64,000 nt of DNA from Phascolomyces articulosus (taxonomy: Eukaryota > Mucoromycota > Mucoromycetes > Mucorales > Lichtheimiaceae), in contig JAIXMP010000067.1 of assembly GCA_025677815.1 (NCBI GenBank), positions 1 through 64,000 of the forward strand, given 5' to 3'. Both the position numbers and the translations under genes were made by a program. This document shows, in pieces, positions 11,679 through 23,666 of the stretch (the stretch's first letter is position 1; every line of letters starts with the position of its first letter). A model generated the notes under the pieces. The model ran no database searches and was not told the DNA's origin. It saw nothing but the letters and a program-made list of their open reading frames with translations.

Positions 11679-14266
11679 TTTTTCTACTGGGATGGTATTG
11701 TTGATTGATTGAAAAAAGAAGTATAGAGAGAAATAATAAAAAAAAAGTAAAAAAGAAAAAAAGAAAAAGTTTAAAAAGAAATGAAATAAAAAAGGAGAAA
11801 AAGTTATTTATGAAGAACAGTAACAATAACAAACGCAGTTTTTCTTTTTCCCAAAATCTCAAAAGATAATAGAGTTGCTTGATTGCTGTATATCCTTTGA
11901 GATCAGTGTTATTTTTTAATATATATACAAATAAACACACACATGTTGAAGCAATTCATAAAATGTCCAATGTTTATTTATAAGCCCCCTTCACTTATCA
12001 TTGAGAGGGGAGGGGGGCTCATTGTTAGTATAAACCTTATTTGGCTGTTATGAAAAACAAAAAAAAAAGTTTATATAAAAGGTGATTTCATCGTTTTCTT
12101 CTATATCCATAATGTTAATATAATATTATTTATTATGGTAAATCAATAATAACAATGATTTATCAATCAACTTCAAGAAAAATAATTATATTATTACTAA
12201 AAAAAATGAATATACTCTTCGTCGAGACATAGTATCCTTGATAAACAACAACAACTACGTTATTATTACATCAATAGTAATAGTAATAAACTGACATATA
12301 CATCTTGCATAATACTCGCTACTAAGTAATAAAGGAGTTTTACTATTTATTTGGTAGCTCTTTTATATATATATATATATTTCTCGAAGAGGGGTGGAAG
12401 GAGGTGGTGCGTGGAGAGGACATACTATTGATCAAAAACAATGATGACGGTGAGATCAATAATAGATTATACTGAAATAATCGCCATTTAAAACTCTTCT
12501 ATCAATGAATCTATTGTTGAATGGTGAATCTTTTAGGCTGGAAGAAGGAGGCATTAGTGGTGTAATTGTTTATTGTATCTCTCCCCTTTGAGCCAAAATA
12601 ATATATACAAATAAAAAATCATCCTTTTCATTAAAACACCATTTTATATAGAAACAAAAGGAGGAACGAAAAAAGAGCAACTTCAATAGACTTGCCCGCC
12701 AAATCAAATTGTGGAATTTTCACACCAAACATGCTAGAAGAATAAAAAGGTGTAGCATAGCAGATATGCAATGTATGAAAATATAGCGGGGGTAAGCAAA
12801 ATATTTTAATAGAAAGGTGAAGGAGGAGGGATGACAACGGGCAAAATCAAAATTTAGCAATAGCTACAGGTCTAGAAACTGAAATAGCCAAGATTTAGCA
12901 AAGTCTGCTGAAGATACCCTTTAATAAAAAATAAACAAGACCCTTTTTTTTATTATCATTAAAAAAATTCAGGATTTCTTTTTTCCTTATTTCTAAATCA
13001 ACATGCATGTAACCTTTTTTTAAAGGAATTCTTTTTATCCAATGATGATATTAATAAGGTGGATTTTAGTACTAGAAAGAATTTCATATTCCACAAAAAC
13101 TAGATGACTCAAAAAAAAGGTCTGGATGTTTTTTATCCGACTCTCTCGGCTAAACCACCACAATCCTGATGTAAAAAAAAAAAAGGGAGAAGACCTTTTT
13201 CCCTAGTCCCATTAATTATAGTAAGCTCCATCCATTGGCAGTTTCTATTCGTTGTGTTTATTCTCTTTTTTCGATAATTCTTTCTAAAATGGCTATAGAA
13301 GGATACTTCTTATTCCTAAAAAATAAAAAATTACCCTTAAATTTCCCACATAAATTTATGTACAGTAGCAGCTGTTGCTTTAGCTTATATGCTAATATAC
13401 TAACATAATAACAATTGGAAAATGGTATAAAAAAAGATACATCATCATTCATATCTTTCTATTTGTCGGATTCGAGATTGTTCTAGACGTTCAATCGCAC
13501 TGATAGAATCCGTTCTTTCTAAATCAGTTTCATTTTAATGGTTTTATTTCGCATAAATGTTTGTAACTTAAACTATATAATAAGTTGTCAATAATAAGCC
13601 TAAATTCTCATGGATGATATATATCATATAAAAAAAAGGACTGAATTCTTAAAAAAAACAACGGCGATGTATAAGTTATAAATAGTTTCTATAATGGATT
13701 AAAACCAAGCTATATAAGCAGCGCACTATGTATAGAAAAGAAAACATTTGATTTTCTATACGTTTAAAAATCATGAATTATTCCGTCCCGTACTGTTAAC
13801 AGAAGGTTTTGGAAGGAGAATATGATTACTTGATTTTATTATTTTATCCAAAATGTCCCATTTATCATCGTTCACACATTAGACATCCATTCACTATAAA
13901 TGAATAATATATAATAGAGTGAATATTATATAACTTTAACTTTAATTGTTATCTGGACAAAAAGTGGTCATTCTTTATGTCTATCATTTAGAATTAGAAG
14001 GGACCATCATGCAGGAAAAAAAAAACGCAAGATGCGTCATGATTGGTTACAAGTGACGTTTCAGTTTTGACAACCCGCTCACGAAGAAAGAAGGACAGGT
14101 GACCCAAAAAATTAAATTTCGCATGAAAAATGAAAATGGGGTGACAAAAGAAAAAAAAAAGAGACAGCAAACAAAAAAAAAACTCTTCTTTTCTCACTGT
14201 TTCATACTTTTTCTCACATCCATTTTCACATACACACTGTATACAAAGTAACATAAAAAAGAAAAA
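11679..14266. other. Long divergent intergenic region, no gene supported
   Basis: About 2.6 kb between the transporter start (-) and the 187-residue ORF (+). It is strongly AT-rich with A-rich 5' leader sequence next to the transporter, a (TA)n run near 12365-12380 and many homopolymers. Short open frames at 12631-12837 and 13258-13452 on the - strand look like chance. Promoters for both flanking genes must be inside. Confidence 0.5.
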
Positions 14267-14830
14267 ATGCAACCAGCTGAACCTATGGCCGTACCCAAGC
14301 ATCGAAATAATTTCAGTAATAATCAAGAAATACCTGAGCATTTACCAGCTCAAACGGCACTTGCACCTGAACAACAACCTTATGAAAACACACGTACAGT
14401 ACGACAACAAGATTTTGAACACGAATCCCATAATATAGCCAATCATAGTTTATCTCCTTCAGAATTGGGTGTGGTGGGTTATGTCAGGGATGTTGCATGT
14501 TTTGTTAAAGATGCAGTGAAAGAACGGCGTATGCATCGAAAGGAGAATCATAATAATAACTCGGCCCCCATGTCTACGTCTCCTCCTCCTATGGATCATC
14601 GTGGAAGGATAACCGAGAGTACACCAAAATCACCTACACCATCTAATTTATCTTCTTCACCAGGTGAACAAGCACGAGAACCTACACCTTTAGCTGAAGC
14701 CGTGACGAATTTGTTTCCAGGACTTGATCCTCATGCTGTGGGTTGTACCCATGCAGATGAATTACGACATGATCTTATGCGAACCCATAGTAGAGAATCC
14801 ACTGATTCTCCACGATTATTAAATGAATAA
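14267..14830 (+). CDS. Hypothetical disordered protein, 187 aa
   Basis: An uninterrupted 187-residue frame with a good start context and no recognised domain. The composition is typical of a disordered protein, rich in Pro, Ser, Asn, His and Gln (for example SPTPSNLSSSP). One possible amphipathic helix lies in the middle (LGVVGYVRDVACFVKDAVKERR, ~residues 68-89), and the C-terminus has a run of SP/TP sites that could be kinase targets. No signal peptide or TM segment is seen. It converges on the MHF1 gene with only ~90 bases between the stop codons. I do not assign a function. Confidence 0.65.
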   Translation: MQPAEPMAVPKHRNNFSNNQEIPEHLPAQTALAPEQQPYENTRTVRQQDFEHESHNIANHSLSPSELGVVGYVRDVACFVKDAVKERRMHRKENHNNNSAPMSTSPPPMDHRGRITESTPKSPTPSNLSSSPGEQAREPTPLAEAVTNLFPGLDPHAVGCTHADELRHDLMRTHSRESTDSPRLLNE

Positions 14831-14920
14831 TAATAAATAATAAACAATATAATATTATCTCCTTTATATATATATATCATACTAAGGTAGTAAAATGTTG
14901 GTGTCTTTTTATTTTTTTTT

Positions 14921-15740
14921 TTATTTTCGACGTGATTGTTTACGTGAAATCTCGGTAGCTGATTGACAGATAAGTTCATACTAGATATCATGATTATTTT
15001 TAGTAAAAAAAAAAGAAAAGCTACATAAACAATGACATCCTTCTTCTTTCTTCAAGTTACTTACCAAACTTTCATTTCGACGAGCACAAAGCTATGATTG
15101 AGTTGGATATATGAGTATATATAGTTTTAATCCAATGAAGAGGATGGTTTTATTTTGGTTTTTACCTTTACATCTTCCATAGAAATAGTACTTCGTTTTC
15201 CATGTCTGAATTAGAAAATAATAATAATCCCATGTATAAGTCATTTAGTTATAGGATGGAACTTTGTTGGGGGGAAGTTAAATAATAATTTACCTGGCAA
15301 AAGATTCCAAATCGGTAGCCATAATTTCTAATATATATTTTTTATGCATGTTATCAAGATATTTCTCCTTTTTTACACCTATGAAACAATAAGGATCCCT
15401 CAAACAAGTGACATACCAGCTTGCTTATACACCACGTCTGCGAGTGACGCGACGAATTCATTTGACACTGTTTTACCTATTTTTGCAGCTAAAATCATTT
15501 TTTTTATAGAAATATAGAGTCATTGGGAGTTGATTAGGAAAGAATATAAAAAAACTGTAAAATAGAAAGAGAGAGAAAGAAACTTTATGAATTACCTTCC
15601 TGCTCAGCAATTTGATTCACTGCTTCCCAAATGGCAAGTTGTAGACCCTGGTACCCATGTTAATAAAAGGAGAGAATAATGATTAGAAACGCCTATGTAA
15701 TGTTGTTCAATGGTCACACTACCTGTTGCCCGCCTTCCAT
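14921..15740 (-). CDS. MHF1: MHF1 / CENP-S histone-fold protein (1-nt frame problem in exon 4)
   Basis: Seven exons (15740-15723, 15647-15596, 15488-15417, 15328-15294, 15205-15166, 15091-15065, 14980-14921) describe a ~100-residue histone-fold protein. Landmarks in order are MEGGQQGLQLAIWEAVNQI, then SNEFVASLADVVYKQA, then ATDLESF, then RHGKRSTISMEDVKLCARR. This is the CENP-S pattern, whose family consensus has FARHAKRTTI-type sequence followed by DVKLLARR. The protein pairs with MHF2/CENP-X in the FANCM-MHF DNA-repair complex and the inner kinetochore. Summed exon length is 304, one more than a multiple of three. The frame breaks at a T5 run at the end of exon 4, where T4 would give ESFARHG. 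This is either a sequence error or a real lesion. It is divergent from TEL2 by 136 bases. Confidence 0.85.
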
Positions 15741-15876
15741 TAAGAAAAAAAGAAAAAGAAAAAAGAGGAATAAATGGTGTGTAATATTATGCGGAACAAC
15801 AATAATAAAGTCTATGTTTTATATATATATATACGTGACTCTTTCCTCCTTTTATCTGTTTAAAAAAAAATCGACC
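15741..15876. promoter_or_regulatory. 136-bp shared promoter region of MHF1 and TEL2
   Basis: The two start codons face away from each other across 136 bases, so the core promoters must overlap. A TA-rich stretch (TATATATATATACG at about 15821-15834) could serve as a TATA element toward TEL2. No known binding site was recognised. Confidence 0.6.
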
Positions 15877-17117
15877 ATGACTGATCCATTACGAATATTG
15901 GACGATGCTACTTTACCCGAGAATAAACCTGATTTAGACGCGATTCGTCAATGTTTGGAACAACCTCTTAAATGGAAAAGAACAACACTAAAACCTATAG
16001 CATGGAAACACCATATTCGAACCATTGCACAAACAGTGATTCCAAACTGGGCTTACGCTTTTAACACCACTACGTCGAATACATTACGTTCAACACTGGA
16101 AGAGACCTTCTTACGCTTACCCAAAGTGAGTTTACCTATACTCCTTGATTGTCTTTCACAAGTCAATCTCAGTGCCCTGGAAATATATATTGATCTTTTA
16201 AAATCATTGACCATCACCATGACGGATCTTACACCTTATGCCGACGATCGTTTCTTTTGCAACTTATTATGTTCTGTCCCGACACGAATTGCTAATGCGA
16301 TAGGCCTTGGTGGGACCGAGAGTTGGTATATTGATACCCATTATTTTGCCCGATTGGCGCGTCATGTCGCGCGTCAGACCCAACCTTATGGGACATTATC
16401 GAGTGCTTATGCAGGAGAATTATTGGGTAGAATGATACGACTGGGTCATGCCAATGTATGTATCTCGGCCATCTATCCCATTATTCTGGATCAACAAGGG
16501 AAAGGATGGTCAGCCATATGGACAGTGATTGAAAGTTATGCATCGATGGGTAAAATTACGGAAACAATACTTCAACTAGTACAAAAAAACCAACAACAAC
16601 ACCCAGGGATTCATAAGAGTATAAAAAGTATTCAAAAAATAGCATCCCAGTTAGCCATGGTTTTGTTTGGAGTGGATGGAAAATCATCTATTCGTATCGA
16701 ACAGTTCTTGTCGTTTGCTTATATTCGATTAGCTAATGCTTCTTGGACAAATACCAATACATTAAGAATTGCTTTGACTACAGCCATCTATGCTCAACAA
16801 AAGAATGTACAGGGGTATATATTAAATCAAATGAGATGGATGGATCATAATAATTATTATTATTATTTTCCACCCATGCACGCAGTAGGATAAATTATGC
16901 TAATGGGTGGTTTTTTTTAATGTGGGATGGGTGGGCGCGCGCACAGATTAGATGAAACTTCCGTATCTCCTGAAAGCCTCTGCATGGTGAATACCTTAAT
17001 ATGTCGATTAATTGACAAATGGGCTGATCCAGTATTTCTTAAACATGGTAGTTATAAAGAACAAGAATGTAAGTTTAATATATTGGAGAGATCATCTAAA
17101 AAAAACATGATTCAACA

Positions 17118-17154
<37 letters not shown>

Positions 17155-19887
17155 AAGTTGCATTTCTTCTAAACACTTTTTTTATATATTATAATTGACT
17201 CCTTAACAGATATCACGGCAGGATTGGTCTATACTCTTGGATATCTATCAAGTGATCAGATTGAAACCCTGATGAATGAGACAGCATTAAGGGGCTTTAT
17301 CCATCGATGGTTTGAATATAGTGATACGATTAAAATGAAACTTGCTGTGGTAAAGTATGAAAGAAAAACAAAGATATGTTATGATAATAGGTCCATGATA
17401 GGACGGGGGCGGGCACTTGAACCTTTGAACATTCTCAAAAAGGGTTCTTTCATTATTTCTTTTTTTCAAAGGGAGAATGAAAGAAATATTTGGTTATTCG
17501 TTCCAATCTTTTTTAATGAAATATATAATTAGGTCCTTGCTGAAACGATATCAGAACTAACCGAAGAAGGATCATCTCGGTTAAACTTTGGTATATTAAA
17601 AGAACCAGAGGATTCCACTTTTCTGGTAATGAAAACATTAGCCGAGAAACGAGATGCACTAAAAAAAGGTAAATTTTAAGGTCACCTCATCAGGTTGAGT
17701 TTCTCGGAAAGTTTAAAACTGATCGATCGGTTCCAAAAAAGTAGTAGAACTCAATGGTTTAACATGTGATGGTGATGATGATGAAGAAGAAACAAATGGA
17801 CCTATAATTGAAGACTATTCAAGTCCACCTGTAAGTGGTGATGAACAACAAGATGAAGAATTAGATCCAGATGCTATTCTCACTGGAGATCAAGGTAAAA
17901 GAAAATTGATCACAGACTATGTGTGGTTTTTTTTTTCATTTGAAAATAGAGATGGTCATCTCATATATATTATCTTGAACAAAAAAACATTGTTTGTTAC
18001 AGAAAGTGAAGACGAGGATGATGAATTTGAACCCTATCCTATGGAAGAATCAGAATCAGATGACGAAGCATTACATGGTGGTAGTGATACAGGAGCAAGG
18101 AAAAAGCGTGTGAAAGCACCAGTGTAAATTGTTATTCTTCTATTATATATATGTGTTTATGAGCACAAATGATTCCATGATTACATTCTGTGCACTGATG
18201 ATATATATATTATAGTTATATTCAAGATCTTATTGTTTATTTGAAAGACGATGAGGATCCTGTAAAATTGGATGTGGGTCTAAGTAGTGCAGAACAACTT
18301 ATTCGTGACAAAGCGAATGCTGGATCGGAGCTGAGTAAGGGTTCAACCACACCTTTTTGCAATATACTTTTTTTTTTCTAGCTTCCGTCATTCACTGACG
18401 GAACAGAACGGTATTATTTTAGCTTACGTGTACTTTTTACATTTTTTTTTAGATGAATCGGCCATCGAACTTGCAAAAAGACTTATTGGATTTACCACAG
18501 CATATGATTTGGAGAATACCACAGAACGACAAAAGTTATCATTAGCTGCATTGATTGCAACTGTACCTGAAACAGTGACAGGGTAAAAAAAAAAAGAGAG
18601 ATGCATTAGTTGTAATTTACCAGGTAAATTCATATTATCTTTGTCTCTCTCTCTCTCTCTCCTTTATAGTTACATTATTGATCAAATATTCGATCGAAAT
18701 ACATCTATGGAACAAAAGTCTACTCTTTTTGCATCTATTATACTTGCAGTACGAGAGTTAGCAGGAACATCTATACCAGAGAATAATAAACGACAAGATG
18801 AGGTAAAATTATGATTATTTTTGCATGGAAAGGAAAGAAAAAAGGATGTTTTGGGCCAATGGAATGTAAAGCTTAGCATGAATTATATATTTATTAAGTT
18901 TATGTGTGTACACAAAAACCCTGCTTTATCGTTTATATTACCTTGCAGCTATCTTTAGAATTAGAAAAACAATTATCTCTTGAAGAATCTAAATCTTCTA
19001 CTTCAATCGTTGGCAAACCCCGAGTATTTTCTCGACGTATGGATATAGAAAAAAAGAAAATAACGCATCGTAATCGACTTTCTGGAATTGCTGGGCCCGT
19101 TTTCTTCTTTCCATTATTAGTGGGTTGGTGGGAAGGCGCTAGAGGAAAGGCAAGGTAAGATCTCCTCGACTTTTCTTCATGAATGTTACACGAGCATGTC
19201 TCAGTTTTTGGGTAACACCATAATTATCAGATCTTGGTTGGGACGTGATGCATTACTAGCCGAACGTTTTGTCATGACCTTGCTTGTGATTATGCATGGC
19301 GCCAGTAAGTTTTTTTTTATTTATTTTTTTTGCCGGTGTCACTTTCCATATTTATCATTATTGCGTGTGTGTATGTTGGCCCATCAATGAAATCATTCTC
19401 ATATTCTCATTATTGTTTTCTTTCTAATATGATGAATGATCTATTAGCCAATCTACCTGAACGAGGGCGTATTGTTACTGAATATTTTGAATTTGCTTTA
19501 CCATTACGTTTCATTTCACTCCCACAGCCTGTAACGCGTAGTTTACTCTTAGGTTTTGATATTATTGTGAATGTCAATTATGGTCATCAAGGTGATTTAC
19601 TTTTACAAGAATATCCGCAACAATTGGTCGAAACTAAAAATTGGTTGGAAGGTCCGCTCACGATCAGATAAGATGGCAAAAATTTGGGGATGAAAAAAAA
19701 TGATGATTTTTTTTTTCTTTTTAGTTGAACAAAAATGGCTACACACATAAACTCACCATTGATTATTCATTTTTGATTATTTATATACTTCTTTATAGAT
19801 ATTATGGAGATGGTAAATGCAGATGACCTAAAGCAAGTAGCATTAAGGATATTGGCTCGACTGATGGAGATTTCAATATCTGCATAA
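15877..19887 (+). CDS. TEL2: Telomere length regulation protein TEL2 (TELO2)
   Basis: A long multi-exon gene. Exon 1 (15877-16814) encodes ~312 residues of helical-repeat sequence, and the second exon starts at 16947 (LDETSVSPESL). Conserved TEL2 blocks follow: DKWADPVFLKHGSYKEQEYITAGLVYTLGYL in the middle, an acidic linker (ESEDEDDEFEPYP), then the C-terminal domain YIQDLIVYLKDDEDPVKLDVGL, IELAKRLIGF and NRLSGIAGPVFFFPLL. The last exon ends DLKQVALRILARLMEISISA. TEL2 with TTI1 and TTI2 forms the TTT co-chaperone, which stabilises PIKK kinases (ATM/ATR/TOR types) through Hsp90. The protein is about 850 residues, close to the family length. Small exons 3' of position 17500 were inferred from phase. 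One intron contains a GT/GA microsatellite. Confidence 0.9.
17119..17154. repeat. Compound (GT)8(GA)10 microsatellite
   Basis: A GT run passes directly into a GA run inside a TEL2 intron, after a GTAAGT donor. Confidence 0.9.
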
Positions 19888-21188
19888 AAAGTGCTTCCCT
19901 ATTGATTCTTTTTGAGATAGTTGTAGCACTCTTCTAAATGTATGCATGCAGTATCCTTTTTATTATCATTATTATATTATTTTCGATCTGTTATCATGAT
20001 ACTTTGATTGTTTCACGAAAAAAAATAGCCATTTTTTTTTTACCATTACAAGTTCTTTTTTTTAATCGAGTAATTTTTAGAAGGAGAAGAAGATCTCTCT
20101 TTTCATTTATTTTTTTTTATTCATAGAGAACGTAATAGTCATAATAATAAATCATGTTTCATAACAAATGTAATAATAGATCCAATAATAATGATTTATC
20201 TTTTTTCATGATACCGCCATTCCTTTACTAAATGGACTATATATCCCTTTTAATAATAGTAATTCATTATGTAGAAATGATAGAATCAATACATATATAT
20301 CAATGATAATAATTTATTGTCCGGGGCGATCATCCTTTAGCAACCAGCTTATTGTATATAAGAGTAGTTAGGCGGAGCAGATAAAAAACTTTTTACGTAT
20401 TTACTATACTATAAAAACGGAGCAACCGACTTTACGGATAAACCTAAAGTTGTATTTTTTTAATCGGTAAAACGAATTGAAAAGCATGGTTCAAATAAGT
20501 TATTAAATATTGTTTTCATCAGGGATAATATAAACAAAAAAAAAGGGAAAAAAAGATGCCATGTGGGAAAACAAGATACATTTCTTGTATATATGTGTAA
20601 TAGATAGAGTTAGTCTTATTAATTATCTATAATCATATTCATATATATATGTATATATCACACGCATGTTCACATTCAAGCACATCTCTATTCAATATGT
20701 ATATATTTATATATGTATATAATAAAATAATAAAATAATAAAATAATAAAATAGATCCGGTAAAGCATTTAAACCATGTTAGGTTTTAAAGTGTGTAACT
20801 TTTTTTTTTGTATTATAATATACAGTTCAACAAAGTAGTAGAAAAACCACGTTTAGTACTAAGTTAGTCAACGGAAAAAAAAGAGTCTGGGTCAATGTGA
20901 CACAAGTTCGTCATATACTAGTTTTTCAGGGCAATAACTAACTAAACATCGTTTTTTCCAAAAAAAAAAAAAAAAAAAAAAACTTTAAAGAAGGTCAACT
21001 TTTTTTTTTTTTTGGTTTGTTTTCTTCTTTTTCTTCTTCATTTCAATCTCTTCTTGTTCTTGTTTTTTTTTCATATTACAAAATTCCTCCCCATTCTATT
21101 ATTCATTCTTAATCATCATCATTCTTTTGGTTCAACCCATTATCATCCATCCATCTACTCTGTATCATATACATCACATTTATACACA
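19888..21188. other. Intergenic, TEL2 to DUF8032-like gene
   Basis: About 1.3 kb of AT-rich sequence without a supported frame. It contains an 8-bp tandem repeat (20721-20752), a 21-nt A run near 20961, and CT-rich sequence just before the next start that fits a fungal 5' leader. Confidence 0.5.
20721..20752. repeat. AATAAAAT x 4 tandem repeat
   Basis: Four perfect 8-bp units in intergenic DNA. Confidence 0.9.
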
Positions 21189-21371
21189 ATGACAACGACG
21201 AGTATTTTATCATTACATGACTTGATACATGCCACTGAAAAAGCAGAACATGTATTAGAAGATTTATCATCAGAACAAATCACTCTTATTGAACAAACGA
21301 TTCGTCGAATTAAAAAAAGAAAATTGAATTGTCAAAAAGAAGAAGATGAATATCTTCCAACATCTACATTT

Positions 21372-21402
<31 letters not shown>

Positions 21403-23051
21403 CAACATCAAGAAGAACATTGGCTCGTACCACGACCACTCCATCATCATCATCATCATCGCGTAATACAAGTCGTCACGAACCTACTGTTGAAATCCGT
21501 GATGGTGTTGAATGGGTCTCTTTTGTTTATTCTCATAATCGAGTCCTCAAACGCTATTCTATTCGTACAGATATCCAAACAGTGACATTGGATACTTTGG
21601 ATGAACAATTCAAATTGGATAATTGTGTAAGTGTTTTTTTTTTAAAAAAAAATGATTGATTGGGATGTTGGATGGGGGAGAAGAGGGGAATAGGAAGGAT
21701 TGCAAAAAAAAAAAAAACAAGTTGATCGATCATCGGATTAGCGGAGAAGTGAAAAGGGAATTATCTCTAATTTTGTAATTCATTTGCTAACTCAAAATAA
21801 ATAAATAATAATAATAAAACAATTGAATATAAATGTATCTAGGTGTATCCAAGAGCCCATTTACCCAAAGAAACTTATCGTGGCAATCGATGGAATTATG
21901 AAACGGAATGTAATCGATTAGGATGGAAATTGGCATGGTTGAATAAATCAGAAATTGCAGGGAAACGGGGTCTTATTCAACGCGCCGTGGATTCCTATCG
22001 TAATCGATCTCCAAGTATGCGATCGCGTCGTGTAGCTCGTCAAGCAAAACTTTTGAATGGTACTTTACGAAAGCGTAAACATCAATCTACTTCTTCCATG
22101 ACGGAAGAATCCAAGGAGGATCGAATGATGGATATTGAACATCAGCAACAACAACAACAACAACAGTATGAAGAGGAAGAAGAAGAAATGATGGCTACCT
22201 CTTTTCCTACTACACTTGCTGCTGCCACGGTCAAGTCTGCTCATTCACCAAAAACATTAATCATGACTGATGATACCAATGACGGTCGGTATCGAATCAA
22301 GATTAATGTGGAGAATGTCTCTTTGAATGCTATTCCTGACGAATTTCGAAAGACCAACTGTGTATTTCCTCGTGCCATGACCACCACAGAAACTCATTAT
22401 AGTGATAAGCGACGATGGATTGAAGAGTCCATGTGCAATGAGCTTGGTTGGAAGCTAGCATGGTTAAACCAACGTTATTTAGCTGGAAAAAAGAATTTAT
22501 TACAACGCGCTATTGATATTTATCGCGTCAAGTTTATGCCAGCTTTACAACCACGCAAATCATCTGTCTGTTCGAGTTCAAGTAGTAGTAGTACATCAAG
22601 TATGAATACAGCAGCCCCTCATATGCCTCCTATTGTTATGGATACAAGTAATCCTTCTTCTCCTTCAAGTTGTTCATCCACTGCTGAATCCTCATTTGAC
22701 GAAGATCTGATGATGTTACCGGCACAGTTCTTGGCTGGTACGACAACAACAACATCAGTTCCGGATTTCACATCCTGCTTCGATAACATGATGTTTAATA
22801 TGGCCACAACGACTTCTGTTGTGGAACCATCATTTGTATCCCCATCTACCACTACTACATTTCCTGCTTGTATTCAAATACCATCAGCAACAACGGTAAA
22901 TGATTTACCATTTTCTTTAACACATATAATTCCAACATCCACAGCGACTACTTGTACCATGGAATCCTCTTCTGAAGATGATAATTGGCTCAAGTTTGAA
23001 CAAGATGATTTTAATGATTCAACTTTTTTATCTTATGATGCCCTTTTCTAA
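21189..23051 (+). CDS. Fungal protein with two DUF8032-like domains
   Basis: Two exons (21189-21626, 21843-23051) give 548 residues. A degenerate motif occurs twice. Copy 1 (about residues 108-205) has GVEWVSFVYS, RYSIRTDIQTV, NCVYPRAHLP, CNRLGWKLAWLN and AGKRGLIQRAVDSYR. Copy 2 (about 310-390) has RYRIKINVENV, NCVFPRAMT, CNELGWKLAWLN and AGKKNLLQRAIDIYR. I recall this signature from the fungal DUF8032 family, often in putative transcription regulators, so the name needs an HMM check. Long Ser, Gln and Thr runs and a C-terminal acidic tail (EDDNWLKFEQDDFNDS) resemble an activation region. The intron falls exactly before the second half of copy 1. Nuclear function is inference. Confidence 0.8.
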
Positions 23052-23666
23052 AAAAAGACACCTTTGACATTTTCATATTTTCTCTTCTTGCATTAATATC
23101 CCCATCTTTCATTATTACATTTATATATATATTTATATTATGATCCTTGTTATTTCTTTCTAAAAAGGAGATTTCCTTTCCCTACTCTTGTACATATATA
23201 ACGTTTTAATCACCCATTTTATTATCATTCATTTTACTTACATATTTTCTTCTTTTTACTTGTAATATTACCTTTTTATATCGTTATTTGAATTTTCAAA
23301 CATGCTTATCTTTTTTCTCCCCCCCTCGATCTCTACTTCTACACACACACAAATTCTCGTTCTCTGTCTCGATTTCTCGTTGTATCTTTTTTTTAGTCCT
23401 TTGTTGTTATACTATTTGATTATCGTGCGCTTTATTATTATCACTATTTATTTAGAATGAATATATGAAAAAAAAAATTCTTTTCCTTTATCTTCATGAA
23501 AATTATTTCCCATGTTTTTTTTTGTTTTTAAAAATTATAATAATAATATTTTTTTTTGGTCCAAGTTATTTATTAAAATATACAAACATAAGAGAAAAAA
23601 AAGAGAAAAAAAAAGAACTTGTGTGAGAAAATCATGGTATCAAATAATAACAGAAAAAGATATGTT
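23052..23666. other. Convergent 3' intergenic region
   Basis: T-rich 3' UTR sequence between the DUF8032-like gene and the F-box gene, which end toward each other. No coding frame is supported. Confidence 0.5.

Noticed and set aside
12631..13452. Two short - strand frames between the transporter and the 187-residue ORF
   Set aside because: Each is under 70 codons and AT-biased, without a domain, a splice partner or a start context.
21360..21470. His-rich alternative frame in the DUF8032-like gene
   Set aside because: It is the +1 frame of TCA-repeat Ser codons in the real protein.
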